The position numbers and the translations under genes were made by a program. Below, piece after piece: positions 1-10,116 of a stretch of DNA of 26,392 nt. The notes beneath the pieces were generated by a model. The model was not told the DNA's origin. It saw only the letters and a program-made list of their open reading frames with translations, and did no database searches. The stretch comes from a virus. Where the stretch lies: the IMG/VR virus record IMGVR_UViG_3300032224_000988, positions 1 through 26,392 of that record, one strand, 5' to 3'. Every line of letters starts with the position of its first letter. Within the stretch, counting starts at the first letter, position 1.

Positions 1-110
1 CCTGCGCCACCAGCAGAAAATGATGGTGTTGGCAATTCACCTCTATCCTTAAATAGCTCTTTTAGTGTGTTGCTATTTAATTCTAATGGATTTGTTTTTT
101 TAGCAGCCAT
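1..110 (-). CDS. Partial gene, unknown (N-terminal 36 aa)
   Basis: An open frame starts at the ATG whose complement is at 108-110 and runs off the left edge. The visible protein begins MAAKKTNPLELNSNTLKELF and continues to a Ser/Gly/Ala stretch, with no stop seen. It lies downstream of the fibre gene in the same orientation, so it probably continues the virion operon. No domain can be named from 36 residues. About 66 bases separate it from the fibre gene, a larger gap than elsewhere in this operon. Confidence 0.6.
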   Translation of the reverse strand, partial: MAAKKTNPLELNSNTLKELFKDRGELPTPSFSAGGA

Positions 111-176
111 AGGTTTATTGTTTAACGATTATTGATTGATATATAGCACTATTTGATTTGATTGCTATCTAAAAAT

Positions 177-1172
177 TTATGCAGGTAGATTTACTACATT
201 ATTACTTCCATCAATGCATAGGCGAATAACCCCAGCTCCGGTTGGCGTTGAGAATGTTCCCGTTGTAAGTCTGCAATAAAACAGTTTACCAGACAATGTT
301 CCACCTTCTCCACCAAATGCATGTTCTCCTCCAGTACAGTTTGTAAATGTACCACTTGCAGTTCCATTAGACCCGCCACCAAAACTTAAATCGCCACCAG
401 TACAATTTGTAAATTTTCCGCTTGCTATCTCTTCAGACCCGCCAAAACTATAATCACCGCCAATGCAATTTGTAAATGTACCACTTGCATTCCCTCCACC
501 TCCACTTCCAAAACTTTGAATCCCTCCAACGCAATCAATAAATGTGCCGCTTAAATTAACATTTGCGCCAAAGCAACCCTCTCCACCTATGCAATTTTGG
601 AAAATTTGCAATGGTTTATTATCTGCATTATACACTGCTTGTTCTAAAAATGAAATTCCACTAACTCTTATGTCATTTGCATTGAAGGTCAAATGATAAT
701 ATGTATCTCCCTCTACATCAAATGTACCTTGAATAATAACAGATGGTTTTTTGAATTGTGAACCTAATCCAATAATATCAACAAATTCTGTTTGAAATAC
801 ATAGTATTGACTAAATGTATATAAACCAGGCATTAAAATAAGAGATGCCCTATTTGTTGAAGACTTAGCTGATCCATTCGGAGTTAAAGCAGCAGCTTGT
901 TGGTATTTTGCAATCAAATCATCTCCTGCTTGCGCTATAACATACGCCGATGAGTTAAACCCAGTTCCGGTTGATCCTGTTAACCCAGTAGCTCCAGTAG
1001 CACCTGTTATGCCAGTAGCACCGCCTGGGCTTCCCTGTGGTCCAGTAGAACCAGTAGCCCCAACTGGAGTAAGTGTAATTGCATCCCACGCAAAACCATT
1101 CCACTTCCATGTTTTACCTGCTGCGGAAAATTCTTGATTTAATATTGGGTCATTTGGAAAGTCGATTGGCAT
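177..1172 (-). CDS. Collagen-like tail fibre with Cys-ladder beta-solenoid
   Basis: 331 aa. Residues 1-32 form an N-terminal module (FPNDPILNQEFSAAGKTWKW, then NGFAWDAI) of the type seen at the start of many phage fibres. Residues 38-71 are collagen-like Gly-X-Thr triplets. From about 105 a pectate-lyase-like beta-helix begins (LILMPGLYTF). Residues 190-300 hold five 21-22-residue units of the form TFTNCxGGxxSFGG, each with one Cys at the same place (C194, C214, C236, C257, C279, then C300). This architecture fits a trimeric virion fibre or spike. The fold is inferred from periodicity. It is the last complete gene of the minus-strand operon. The fibre role is likely; the receptor cannot be told. 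Confidence 0.75.
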   Translation of the reverse strand: MPIDFPNDPILNQEFSAAGKTWKWNGFAWDAITLTPVGATGSTGPQGSPGGATGITGATGATGLTGSTGTGFNSSAYVIAQAGDDLIAKYQQAAALTPNGSAKSSTNRASLILMPGLYTFSQYYVFQTEFVDIIGLGSQFKKPSVIIQGTFDVEGDTYYHLTFNANDIRVSGISFLEQAVYNADNKPLQIFQNCIGGEGCFGANVNLSGTFIDCVGGIQSFGSGGGGNASGTFTNCIGGDYSFGGSEEIASGKFTNCTGGDLSFGGGSNGTASGTFTNCTGGEHAFGGEGGTLSGKLFYCRLTTGTFSTPTGAGVIRLCIDGSNNVVNLPA

Positions 1173-1213
1173 ATATTTGTTTTTTGAATTATTATACTAT
1201 TTAAAAATAAAAT

Positions 1214-2518
1214 TCAATTCCATTTATTAAAATAAGGAGAAAGTATTACGTTTGGATTAAATCCACCACCACCTCCAAATATTAAAAATGAAGATGGATT
1301 GCTATTGTTTGGAAATGGTTTTAAAAATATTCTTCCATCAAGTAATTGAACTGGTTGCGTATATCTATCAGGAGCAGAACCGGAAACCGATGATGTTTGT
1401 ATTGCATTATTTACAGTATTCCATACTTGATATTGACCACCAGTAACCCATAATAGTATTCTTCCTTGCGCTTGATTATTTGATTGAGAATCAATCTGTG
1501 GAAGCAAACAAAAAACATTTGGATTATCTATAGTTGATGAATTTGTAATGTTTCCGCCTGGATGTACTAATTTTAAATTATTAGAATCATTAGACATTGC
1601 ATATGCATTTGTAAGCCTTGTTGAGATTATTTTTGTGTAAGTTGTTTCTGGAAACCTAATCAAAGAATTAATTGTATCTGCGGAATATTTTGAACTTGAT
1701 TTAAATAATGGATTATAACTAATTGCTTCAAAAGAAATAGTCCAATTTAATGCATCAATATATACACCTCTATTCATTGATGAGTCAGTTAAAACATAAT
1801 GTGTTTTATTTGTAGAAATTGGTATTTTTTGAAAGTTTAAGATAGATGATTTAAATGTATTTAATGCAGATGCAGTTTGTCCAACAACAGTAATATCCCA
1901 ATAGTCAGATGTAGCTATTCCTGTTTGTGATGTTTTTTGTATTGTAATAGAATTTGATGTTGTTGCTGTTATTGTTCCTATAAATGAATTTGAACCATTA
2001 TTGTCTTGAACATTTACAATTATTCCAGTTGTGTATTTTAATGCACTATCTGAAAGAATTAATGTAAATGTTTGTGGGGATTGGTTTATTTCAAGCGATC
2101 CATTATAAGTTGTTTTTGAAGCTATAATTATTAAATCGCCGCTCCTAACATAAGACCCATTATTTGGATTGATAATTATTGGCCCATTAAATCCTTGTAT
2201 GCCTAAAACATTGCCATCATCAAGTAGACACATTTTATCTAAAAATGTATTATTTGATTTATATGTAAATTGAAGTGTTACTGGATTAAATGTATATAAT
2301 CCTTCAGATCCACTACACAACAAATCTCCGTTACTAAGAGCCACTGAATTTACTGCTGAAGTATTTGAAAAAGGAGATGAAACAAGAGATGCTGTTGGTA
2401 TAAAAGTTTTACCAACATTTTGGTTTATAGCAGCTTGATATTGAGATGTATTTTCAAATGAAAACAATCTCCAATTAATTCCATTTCTTGGAAGGTTTGT
2501 ATTAAATACAAAGCTCAT
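1214..2518 (-). CDS. Virion-associated protein, possible beta-propeller
   Basis: 434 aa, unrecognised as a family. It sits between two collagen-like fibre genes, starting one base past the stop of the upstream fibre gene, so it is almost certainly co-translated with virion components. The sequence is rich in Asn, Ser and Thr with short beta-type segments. It contains propeller-like phrases (ALSNGDLLCSGSEGLYTFNP; CLLDDGNVLGIQGFNGPIII; QLLDGRIFLKPF) that resemble blade repeats, and ends in a Gly-rich segment IFGGGGGFNP. I infer a beta-propeller or beta-sandwich tail protein. There is no catalytic motif and no signal peptide. Confidence 0.6.
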   Translation of the reverse strand: MSFVFNTNLPRNGINWRLFSFENTSQYQAAINQNVGKTFIPTASLVSSPFSNTSAVNSVALSNGDLLCSGSEGLYTFNPVTLQFTYKSNNTFLDKMCLLDDGNVLGIQGFNGPIIINPNNGSYVRSGDLIIIASKTTYNGSLEINQSPQTFTLILSDSALKYTTGIIVNVQDNNGSNSFIGTITATTSNSITIQKTSQTGIATSDYWDITVVGQTASALNTFKSSILNFQKIPISTNKTHYVLTDSSMNRGVYIDALNWTISFEAISYNPLFKSSSKYSADTINSLIRFPETTYTKIISTRLTNAYAMSNDSNNLKLVHPGGNITNSSTIDNPNVFCLLPQIDSQSNNQAQGRILLWVTGGQYQVWNTVNNAIQTSSVSGSAPDRYTQPVQLLDGRIFLKPFPNNSNPSSFLIFGGGGGFNPNVILSPYFNKWN

Positions 2519-2519
2519 T

Positions 2520-4529
<2,010 letters not shown>

Positions 4530-4532
4530 AAT

Positions 4533-5507
4533 TTATCTTCCTGGCCAAAGATTCTCAAATTGCATTGATGCTCTGTCAATGTTTAATCTCCATTGAGAAC
4601 CGCCGCGAACCTCTCGACTTTCTCCGTTTAATAGCTGCAATGCTTTCATAAAAAACATTTCAGACCTATCCAAATCTGCCTCGTCCTCAAATCGAAGTGA
4701 TGTAAGCATATTCTTCAATGCTCCAAGGTTTGAAACGATTACCTCATCTGTATCATACACGCATGGTACAAATCGAATCTTACAAAGAACATCAAGATAT
4801 GTAATTGAAGGTTCTTTGGGGACTGCGTATCTATGATAGCTGGCAGTTGTTTCAGTTGACTCATATGCCCCCACCTTCTCTTCATTTGCTCCATTCACCG
4901 CATACAAGTTAATTCCTCCATTTGTAATTGGTTTTTGGAAAAATGTAATTCTTGAAAATACTTGGTTAATAGTAATGCTTTGATCAACAAGAGTTACGCT
5001 CATAGTTACATCATTGTTATTTTGATCTTTACCTTTAATAACAACTTGATTCATTGCATCACTTGCATTTTCAATTTCAAGTTTAATAGTAAACGTAGAA
5101 AATGTTGGATTTGCAAACGTCACAAACCCATCACCAAGATCATCAAAGAATGTTTCATTGTATCCATATCTCGGCCAATATGAAGCTGTCCACAAATCAG
5201 AAATTGGAGTAAGATATGTAAACCATCCGTTTCGAATTTTAATTGGACCACTTGCAATTCCATTTCCATTATCTTTGTTCCACTTAGCTGCAAGTGCAGA
5301 TGTGAACCTTCTTGGAAGCGTGATTATTCCGCTTGGAGAATAAAACCTAACAGGAAGTATAGTTCCATTCCATTTCCCACTATTGATCAGTCTTTCTTGA
5401 GCAAGATTAAGATATGAGTTAAAACGATCTATGTTCGCTTGGTTGTCAAGCGAAGGAACAATTGAGGCATAGAGTTGTTGCCTCGCTTCTCCAAGTGTTA
5501 TTCTCAT
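4533..5507 (-). CDS. Putative virion structural protein
   Basis: 324 aa. The N-terminus is helical (MRITLGEARQQLYASIVPSL ... YLNLAQERLINSGKWNG), a pattern found in phage virion proteins encoded near tail genes. The middle is beta-rich, and the C-terminus is helical (LRFEDEADLDRSEMFFMKAL). Stop-to-start distances to both neighbours are 2-3 bases, so it belongs to the same translational unit as the fibre. It could be a head-tail adaptor or fibre-attachment protein, but neither role can be shown. There are no enzyme motifs, signal peptide or membrane segment. Confidence is high that it is a gene and moderate that it is structural. Confidence 0.65.
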   Translation of the reverse strand: MRITLGEARQQLYASIVPSLDNQANIDRFNSYLNLAQERLINSGKWNGTILPVRFYSPSGIITLPRRFTSALAAKWNKDNGNGIASGPIKIRNGWFTYLTPISDLWTASYWPRYGYNETFFDDLGDGFVTFANPTFSTFTIKLEIENASDAMNQVVIKGKDQNNNDVTMSVTLVDQSITINQVFSRITFFQKPITNGGINLYAVNGANEEKVGAYESTETTASYHRYAVPKEPSITYLDVLCKIRFVPCVYDTDEVIVSNLGALKNMLTSLRFEDEADLDRSEMFFMKALQLLNGESREVRGGSQWRLNIDRASMQFENLWPGR

Positions 5508-5509
5508 TA

Positions 5510-6148
5510 TTATCTTGGGTTTCTTAATCTATAATTTCTGATATCACGTTGCATTTCTTGTGGAGAACTATATCCAGACATTTTTGCAGTTTGAGATTCT
5601 TTTAATCCATACTCTTTTTCGGTTAAGCCACCTTTCAATCCATATTCTTTTTCAGTTGAGGCATCTCTTAATCCATACTCTTGACCAAGCAATCCACCCT
5701 TCAGTCCATATTCTTTAGCTGTTGAAATATCTCTTAGACCATATTCATTTGCTGTTTCTCCACGTTTAAGTCCTGATCCATATCCGGCTTCTGCCATTGA
5801 CCTTTGTGACGCAGCATTAGCTAATCTCATTGATGCCCCCTCAAGTCCAGACATCGAGCCATAAAAACCATTTTTACCAGGCTGTTCTGTAAATTGATTT
5901 GTACTTGGCAGCATCCCTGTAAATTTAGAAATATCAGGTTCATATTGACCAATCATTTTATTATATGAATCACCTATAGATGGTTGGATGGGTTGATCAG
6001 GCTGATTAGGCTGATTAGGCTGATTAGGCTGATTAGTGGAATATGTTTCGGTTGTATTCCTAAGAGTAATAGGCTTATTAGAAGCGTAAACATTATATGG
6101 CGACCATGTCGCATTATTTTTTTGATTTCCTCGTATTTTTCTTGCCAT
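5510..6148 (-). CDS. Repeat protein with 11-residue EYGL units
   Basis: 212 aa, family not recognised. Residues 40-50 hold four NQP tripeptides encoded by a 9-bp tandem repeat. Residues 135-189 are five consecutive 11-residue units: EYGLRDISTAK, EYGLKGGLLGQ, EYGLRDASTEK, EYGLKGGLTEK and EYGLKESQTAK. They alternate in an A-B-A-B-A pattern, so the DNA also has a 66-bp higher-order period. An 11-residue period is that of a hendecad helix (right-handed coiled coil). The rest is polar, Gly/Ser/Asn-rich and probably flexible. Its operon position suggests a minor virion or scaffold-like protein. Start is the ATG at 6148, with an AT-rich leader and no Shine-Dalgarno. Confidence 0.65.
   Translation of the reverse strand: MARKIRGNQKNNATWSPYNVYASNKPITLRNTTETYSTNQPNQPNQPNQPDQPIQPSIGDSYNKMIGQYEPDISKFTGMLPSTNQFTEQPGKNGFYGSMSGLEGASMRLANAASQRSMAEAGYGSGLKRGETANEYGLRDISTAKEYGLKGGLLGQEYGLRDASTEKEYGLKGGLTEKEYGLKESQTAKMSGYSSPQEMQRDIRNYRLRNPR
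5582..5746 (-). repeat. 33-bp tandem repeat, five units, coding EYGL hendecads
   Basis: Five in-frame 33-bp units encode the 11-residue repeats at residues 135-189 of the 212-aa protein. Units alternate between an RD-type and a KGG-type sequence, giving a 66-bp super-repeat. Unit gain or loss would keep the frame. Confidence 0.8.
6001..6036 (-). repeat. 9-bp tandem repeat (gctgattag x4), coding NQP
   Basis: Four perfect copies of gctgattag lie end to end at 6001, 6010, 6019 and 6028, with a degenerate copy just before them. On the minus strand they encode (NQP)n near the N-terminus of the 212-aa protein. Slippage would change linker length without a frameshift. Confidence 0.85.
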
Positions 6149-6200
6149 AATATTTTTTATAATTCTTTTATATAATATATTTATTTAATCAAGTAAAATG

Positions 6201-6434
6201 TTAACAAGCTTCAGTTGCTATCCATTGTATTGATCCATTGATTGATCCAAGTACATATGTCCCGCTTGATGGGGCTTTTGAAAAGTCTGGTATTGCGGGA
6301 ATACCTTTCCCGTTTACATCTGTTTGCTTTCCTATTGGAATATACTGCCCACCAGAATCAAATGATGCAGGCATTCTTATCTGCATATTTTCAACACTTG
6401 AAGCTTGTTGGTTTCGTGTAACAGAATTATCCAT
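6201..6434 (-). CDS. Small virion-operon protein, 77 aa
   Basis: 77 aa, family not recognised. It begins MDNSVTRNQQASSVENMQIR and ends with SGTYVLGSINGSIQWIATEAC, a beta-type segment common at the ends of small phage structural proteins. Its start codon overlaps the stop of the 974-aa gene by one base (TAATG), which implies translational coupling. A 52-base AT-rich gap follows before the 212-aa gene. I infer a minor virion component; a terminal Cys is the only notable residue. Confidence 0.6.
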   Translation of the reverse strand: MDNSVTRNQQASSVENMQIRMPASFDSGGQYIPIGKQTDVNGKGIPAIPDFSKAPSSGTYVLGSINGSIQWIATEAC

Positions 6435-9358
6435 TATATTTGAGCTACTGTTACTGTTGCCGTAATTGCAGTTACTTTAACAAATCCCCACTTATAAAGT
6501 TCTATTTCTGCATCAATAAGATATTGACCAGGAACAAACTGAGGCGGGTCTGTAGGTGGCAACGTACTTGGATTAACAGATATTGTTGGCTTCTGAATTC
6601 CTTTAGTATCTACAACAGAATTAACTTCATTAATATTGATTGTAATCGCTGGATGTAATGTCTGGGGAACAGTAATTGAATTTGCACTTACGTTTACATC
6701 AAATGACTTTCCTTCTCCAGTAGATGAAGCGAATCCATTTATTCCAACAGATTCAGATAATGAATTAGAATTAGATAGCGACCTTCCTCCTGTAATTAAA
6801 ACAAGGTTTTCTGTTTTTGTTCTAAGATATGGCCACTTTTGGTATGTTTCAGAAAGTGTAATAACTCCACCAGGCGGAACTTCCGGAATCGTTCTTGATC
6901 CAAATTGAGCAAAATTATTTAATATATTAATAACAGAGTCAGAATCTGAAATTCTTCCATTTAGCATTTGAACAAAAAAGATATGTTTAAATCCTTCCAA
7001 ATAACCATCATATCCATTTTCAATTTCAAAATAAATATCACCACCAATTGACCACGATGATTTAGATGAGCCAGAGTTGCTCATATTATATGATCCAGTA
7101 TTTGCGCCTTGAGATATATTGAAATCAGTTCCAGCCCCATAACTGTTAGCCAAATAACAAGTTGCACTTTTAAGTTTATCTGGCAACTTCATTTTAACTT
7201 GTGTTGGAATTTTATAATATTGACTTAACAAGGCTTGACTTACACGATCTATATCAATTTGTTTTTTAAGACTCTTCCATTGGTCTATAGCCTTGTAGTC
7301 TATATTTGACAAATCATCCCAATAGTTAGGATTAATATATTCATTGGGAGATACAATTGTTTCTTTATAGTAAATTCCTATTCCCAATTGCTCATCATAA
7401 TCAACATTAACATTCTCAGGCCACTCGTTTACCTTAACAAACTCTCTTTCAGACTTAGCGTTATCTAATTTATTTATTGAGTCTTTAACTAATAGTAATC
7501 CAATATTAGGATCATTTGTTGGCTCTGTATCTGAATCAACTATTGATTTTTCAACGCTTGCCTCAACCAATCCAAGTTGTGATTCAATAAGCGTATTAGA
7601 AGATAATTTAATTGGCCCAGATGATTGTACTGTTGTTTTTTTTGATTTTGTTGCAGAAATTGGCTCAACATATGATTCAATAATTCCGCTATTTCCATTC
7701 CATGTTAAACTGTCTGGACTTGCTCCATTATTTACAATTGAATCTGTAACATATGTTCTGCCAAGTAACCCAGACGATGCCTTTCCTCCAGCAAGAACAA
7801 CCCTAGCAGGAACTGTAATTGTTGTTTTTTTAGACTTTGCTATATCAATTGGTTCAACTTCACTTGATATTGTATTTACAGAATCTGCATCTGGAGAAGA
7901 ATTAGCGGGAACAATACTTTCATTAACTGTTTCAATTTCTCCTCTTTGATTTATTCTTGTTCCAGAAAGAGTTATGGGTCCACTTGAAGAAATAGTTGTT
8001 TTTTTACTTTTTGCTCCATCAATTGGTTCTATAACTGATGAAACTATACTTTGACTAAGTAAATCTGGACGAGTTCCAGATGGAACGATTTCTTCAATAA
8101 CATTAGTCTGTCCAAGTAATCCATCTTTATTCTGACCTCCTAATAATGATGATGGTCCAGAAGATGTTACTGTAATTTTCCTGCTCCTTACCGAGTCTAT
8201 TGGATCAACTTGAGATGAGATAACTGATAATGACAATGCATCGGCAGAAGAGCCAGCGGCAACAATTCTTTCTGTTGTTGACTTAATTCCAAGTAAACCT
8301 TGTTCGTTTTGATTTCCGGAAAGCGTTGGAGTACTATTCAGTAAAACATTTGTTTTAACAGCCTTACCAGAATCAACTTGATTAACCTCACTTGAAAGAA
8401 TTGTTGAACTTGGTGAATCTGGATTGGTATTTGGAGCAACAATACTTTGTGTTGAAATAACATCGCCGAGCAACTTTCCGTCTTTTGCCTTTTTAGAAAG
8501 ACTGGACGGTCCAGTAGATGTAGTTGTTCTTTTTATAGCCTTTGTTGCTGATGTTTGTTGAACAATTGAAGCAACAACGGATTCGGATAATGCATCAGGT
8601 TCAGTTGATGGGACTACAATATCATCAGTTGTAATTGTTTCTCCAAGTAGCCCTTCTTTTTTTTCTTTTATTCTAAGAGTAGAGTGGCTTTTAACAGACG
8701 ATGTTGTTTTTACCCCCTTGCTTACATCCTCTTGGACAACCTGCGATCCAGTAATAAGAAGCCCGTCAGGATCAGGAGGCGTTCTTGGCAAGACAGTTTG
8801 CGTGTCTATGCTTTCTAAATCGCCACGCTCGTTATATCTTTGAGAAGGAACGACTGGCCCAGGAAGCGTCTCAAAAACCCTTGTTACAGTAATATACTTT
8901 GAATCAAGTGTACCCTCATTCCTTGTTACAGCCTCATCTGTAAGCAAAGCATTAGGAAACATATCGTCTGGAGTTAAGTCTTGTAATGGAAAGTATGTTT
9001 CTCTTGGAACTATATATGTTCTTATGTAAATTGGATGCTCTTGTGATCCAGAACTATACTTAATAGCATAGTTGTAGCTGTCTTGGTTTACTCGATCATT
9101 AGCCCAGATTCGCTTAACCCACTGCCCATCCTCGCTAGATACCTGCTGAAAAACCAACTTATGCTCTGGAAAGCTACCTTGTTGCGATCCATGTGGTACG
9201 CTATCCCACATCGTTCCATACTCCAACTTCTGGTAATCACCCTTCCACGCATTCACTACTTCAGTAATGATTACATCATCTATTACCGGAGTTGGTAGTG
9301 ATTGAATCCCCTTGGCTGGGGCTGGATTCATTGCGTTAGTTGTTTTGATTGGCTGCAT
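6434..9358 (-). CDS. 974-aa virion protein with eight ~59-aa repeats
   Basis: The N-terminal ~155 residues are a unique domain (EVVNAWKGDYQKLEYGTMWD). Residues ~155-640 are about eight tandem repeats of 58-64 aa, with consensus KSKKTT..SSGP..LSG...GLLG.....IVP....PD.LS...SSxVxPID. The conserved Lys falls at 214, 273, 332, 391, 450, 508, 571 and 635, so five spacings are almost exactly 59. Residues ~640-974 are unique, with a Ser/Gly-rich stretch (NTGSYNMSNSGSSKSSWSIG). The size, repeat array and place at the head of the fibre cluster point to an elongated tail or whisker-like structural protein. I do not recognise the family by name. Confidence 0.7.
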   Translation of the reverse strand: MQPIKTTNAMNPAPAKGIQSLPTPVIDDVIITEVVNAWKGDYQKLEYGTMWDSVPHGSQQGSFPEHKLVFQQVSSEDGQWVKRIWANDRVNQDSYNYAIKYSSGSQEHPIYIRTYIVPRETYFPLQDLTPDDMFPNALLTDEAVTRNEGTLDSKYITVTRVFETLPGPVVPSQRYNERGDLESIDTQTVLPRTPPDPDGLLITGSQVVQEDVSKGVKTTSSVKSHSTLRIKEKKEGLLGETITTDDIVVPSTEPDALSESVVASIVQQTSATKAIKRTTTSTGPSSLSKKAKDGKLLGDVISTQSIVAPNTNPDSPSSTILSSEVNQVDSGKAVKTNVLLNSTPTLSGNQNEQGLLGIKSTTERIVAAGSSADALSLSVISSQVDPIDSVRSRKITVTSSGPSSLLGGQNKDGLLGQTNVIEEIVPSGTRPDLLSQSIVSSVIEPIDGAKSKKTTISSSGPITLSGTRINQRGEIETVNESIVPANSSPDADSVNTISSEVEPIDIAKSKKTTITVPARVVLAGGKASSGLLGRTYVTDSIVNNGASPDSLTWNGNSGIIESYVEPISATKSKKTTVQSSGPIKLSSNTLIESQLGLVEASVEKSIVDSDTEPTNDPNIGLLLVKDSINKLDNAKSEREFVKVNEWPENVNVDYDEQLGIGIYYKETIVSPNEYINPNYWDDLSNIDYKAIDQWKSLKKQIDIDRVSQALLSQYYKIPTQVKMKLPDKLKSATCYLANSYGAGTDFNISQGANTGSYNMSNSGSSKSSWSIGGDIYFEIENGYDGYLEGFKHIFFVQMLNGRISDSDSVINILNNFAQFGSRTIPEVPPGGVITLSETYQKWPYLRTKTENLVLITGGRSLSNSNSLSESVGINGFASSTGEGKSFDVNVSANSITVPQTLHPAITININEVNSVVDTKGIQKPTISVNPSTLPPTDPPQFVPGQYLIDAEIELYKWGFVKVTAITATVTVAQI
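7439..8896 (-). repeat. ~177-bp coding repeat array (eight units)
   Basis: DNA encoding the eight ~59-residue repeats of the 974-aa protein. Units are clearly diverged in sequence but nearly constant in length. This suggests old duplication kept by structural constraint rather than recent expansion. Confidence 0.7.
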
Positions 9359-9388
9359 AAAGTATGAAATATATTGTTAACAATTATG

Positions 9389-9655
9389 TTATTCAAGTGT
9401 TTTTTCAACAACCTCCCATTTCCCAATAGGACACCTTTCGGTATTTAAGCGCAATTTAGCCCATGTTGAGCATCCACATTTATTGCATTTACCAGTATTA
9501 TTAAAAGAAGAATTATCCCAAAATTCGCATGATTTACATATTTCTTTCCTTAATTCAAATGTGTCTTTTGTTGCTAATTTAAATCCAGACATAGCCCAAT
9601 TGTTAAATGATATTGCAGCCTTTGCTGGTCTTGTAAAAACAATACTTTCAATCAT
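9389..9655 (-). CDS. Small zinc-ribbon protein
   Basis: 88 aa from the ATG at 9655. Its ATG overlaps the TGA of the upstream Cys-rich gene (ATGA), which decides this start over one eight codons earlier. Cysteines form a zinc-ribbon-like pattern: C40-x2-C43 (ICKSCEFWD), C57-x2-C60 and C62 (GKCNKCGCST), then C75 (TERCPIGKW). Short proteins with C.SC..WD ... G.C..CGC ... CP..KW are common in phage genomes next to virion genes. Their function is unknown. It may bind zinc for stability or protein contact; DNA binding is not shown. Confidence 0.75.
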   Translation of the reverse strand: MIESIVFTRPAKAAISFNNWAMSGFKLATKDTFELRKEICKSCEFWDNSSFNNTGKCNKCGCSTWAKLRLNTERCPIGKWEVVEKTLE

Positions 9656-10116
9656 ATAAAATAAAAACTTGCAGAACAATTGATACTATATGGTCCACCC
9701 CAATATGCATTTGTTGCTTGAAATGGAATTTTTAATTTAAAATGAGTTGTTCCGACCTCTTCGACATCTGGATCAATTGTTCCTTGAACTCCACACGATT
9801 TACAATTTGCGGTTTCATCGCATGACAACGAGCCAATATATCCAAAGTCATCAAAGGAAGCATAAACATCGGCTTTAGGTATTTTCCCCTGTTTACAAAA
9901 ATTTGGGAAAATCCTTGAAACTAATGTTCCGGTTATTTTTTTTCCAGCGCATGATCCTATTCCTGGTGGAAAGCATGGTTGACCAAGCACATTAGGGCAT
10001 TCATCATATCCATGCCTTTCTGAAAATTGTTGGAAGTCTGTGCAGTTGCAACACTCGCAACTAACATTGCCGTTCTGTAATACTACATTTCCATTCTGTA
10101 ACTTAATCGTAGCCAT
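9652..10116 (-). CDS. Cys-rich virion-operon protein, 154 aa
   Basis: 154 aa. It begins with a short duplication (LQNGNVVLQNGNV) followed by SCECCNCTDF and about a dozen further Cys residues. The C-terminus is beta-rich (HFKLKIPFQATNAYWGGPYS). The odd clusters CECCNC, GSCAG, SCDETANCKSCG look like metal-binding or disulphide sites, although no signal peptide is visible. It starts immediately after the GT9-like gene's stop and is coupled to the zinc-ribbon gene by an ATGA overlap. Two adjacent Cys-rich products may form one structure. Family function unknown. Confidence 0.65.
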   Translation of the reverse strand: MATIKLQNGNVVLQNGNVSCECCNCTDFQQFSERHGYDECPNVLGQPCFPPGIGSCAGKKITGTLVSRIFPNFCKQGKIPKADVYASFDDFGYIGSLSCDETANCKSCGVQGTIDPDVEEVGTTHFKLKIPFQATNAYWGGPYSINCSASFYFI

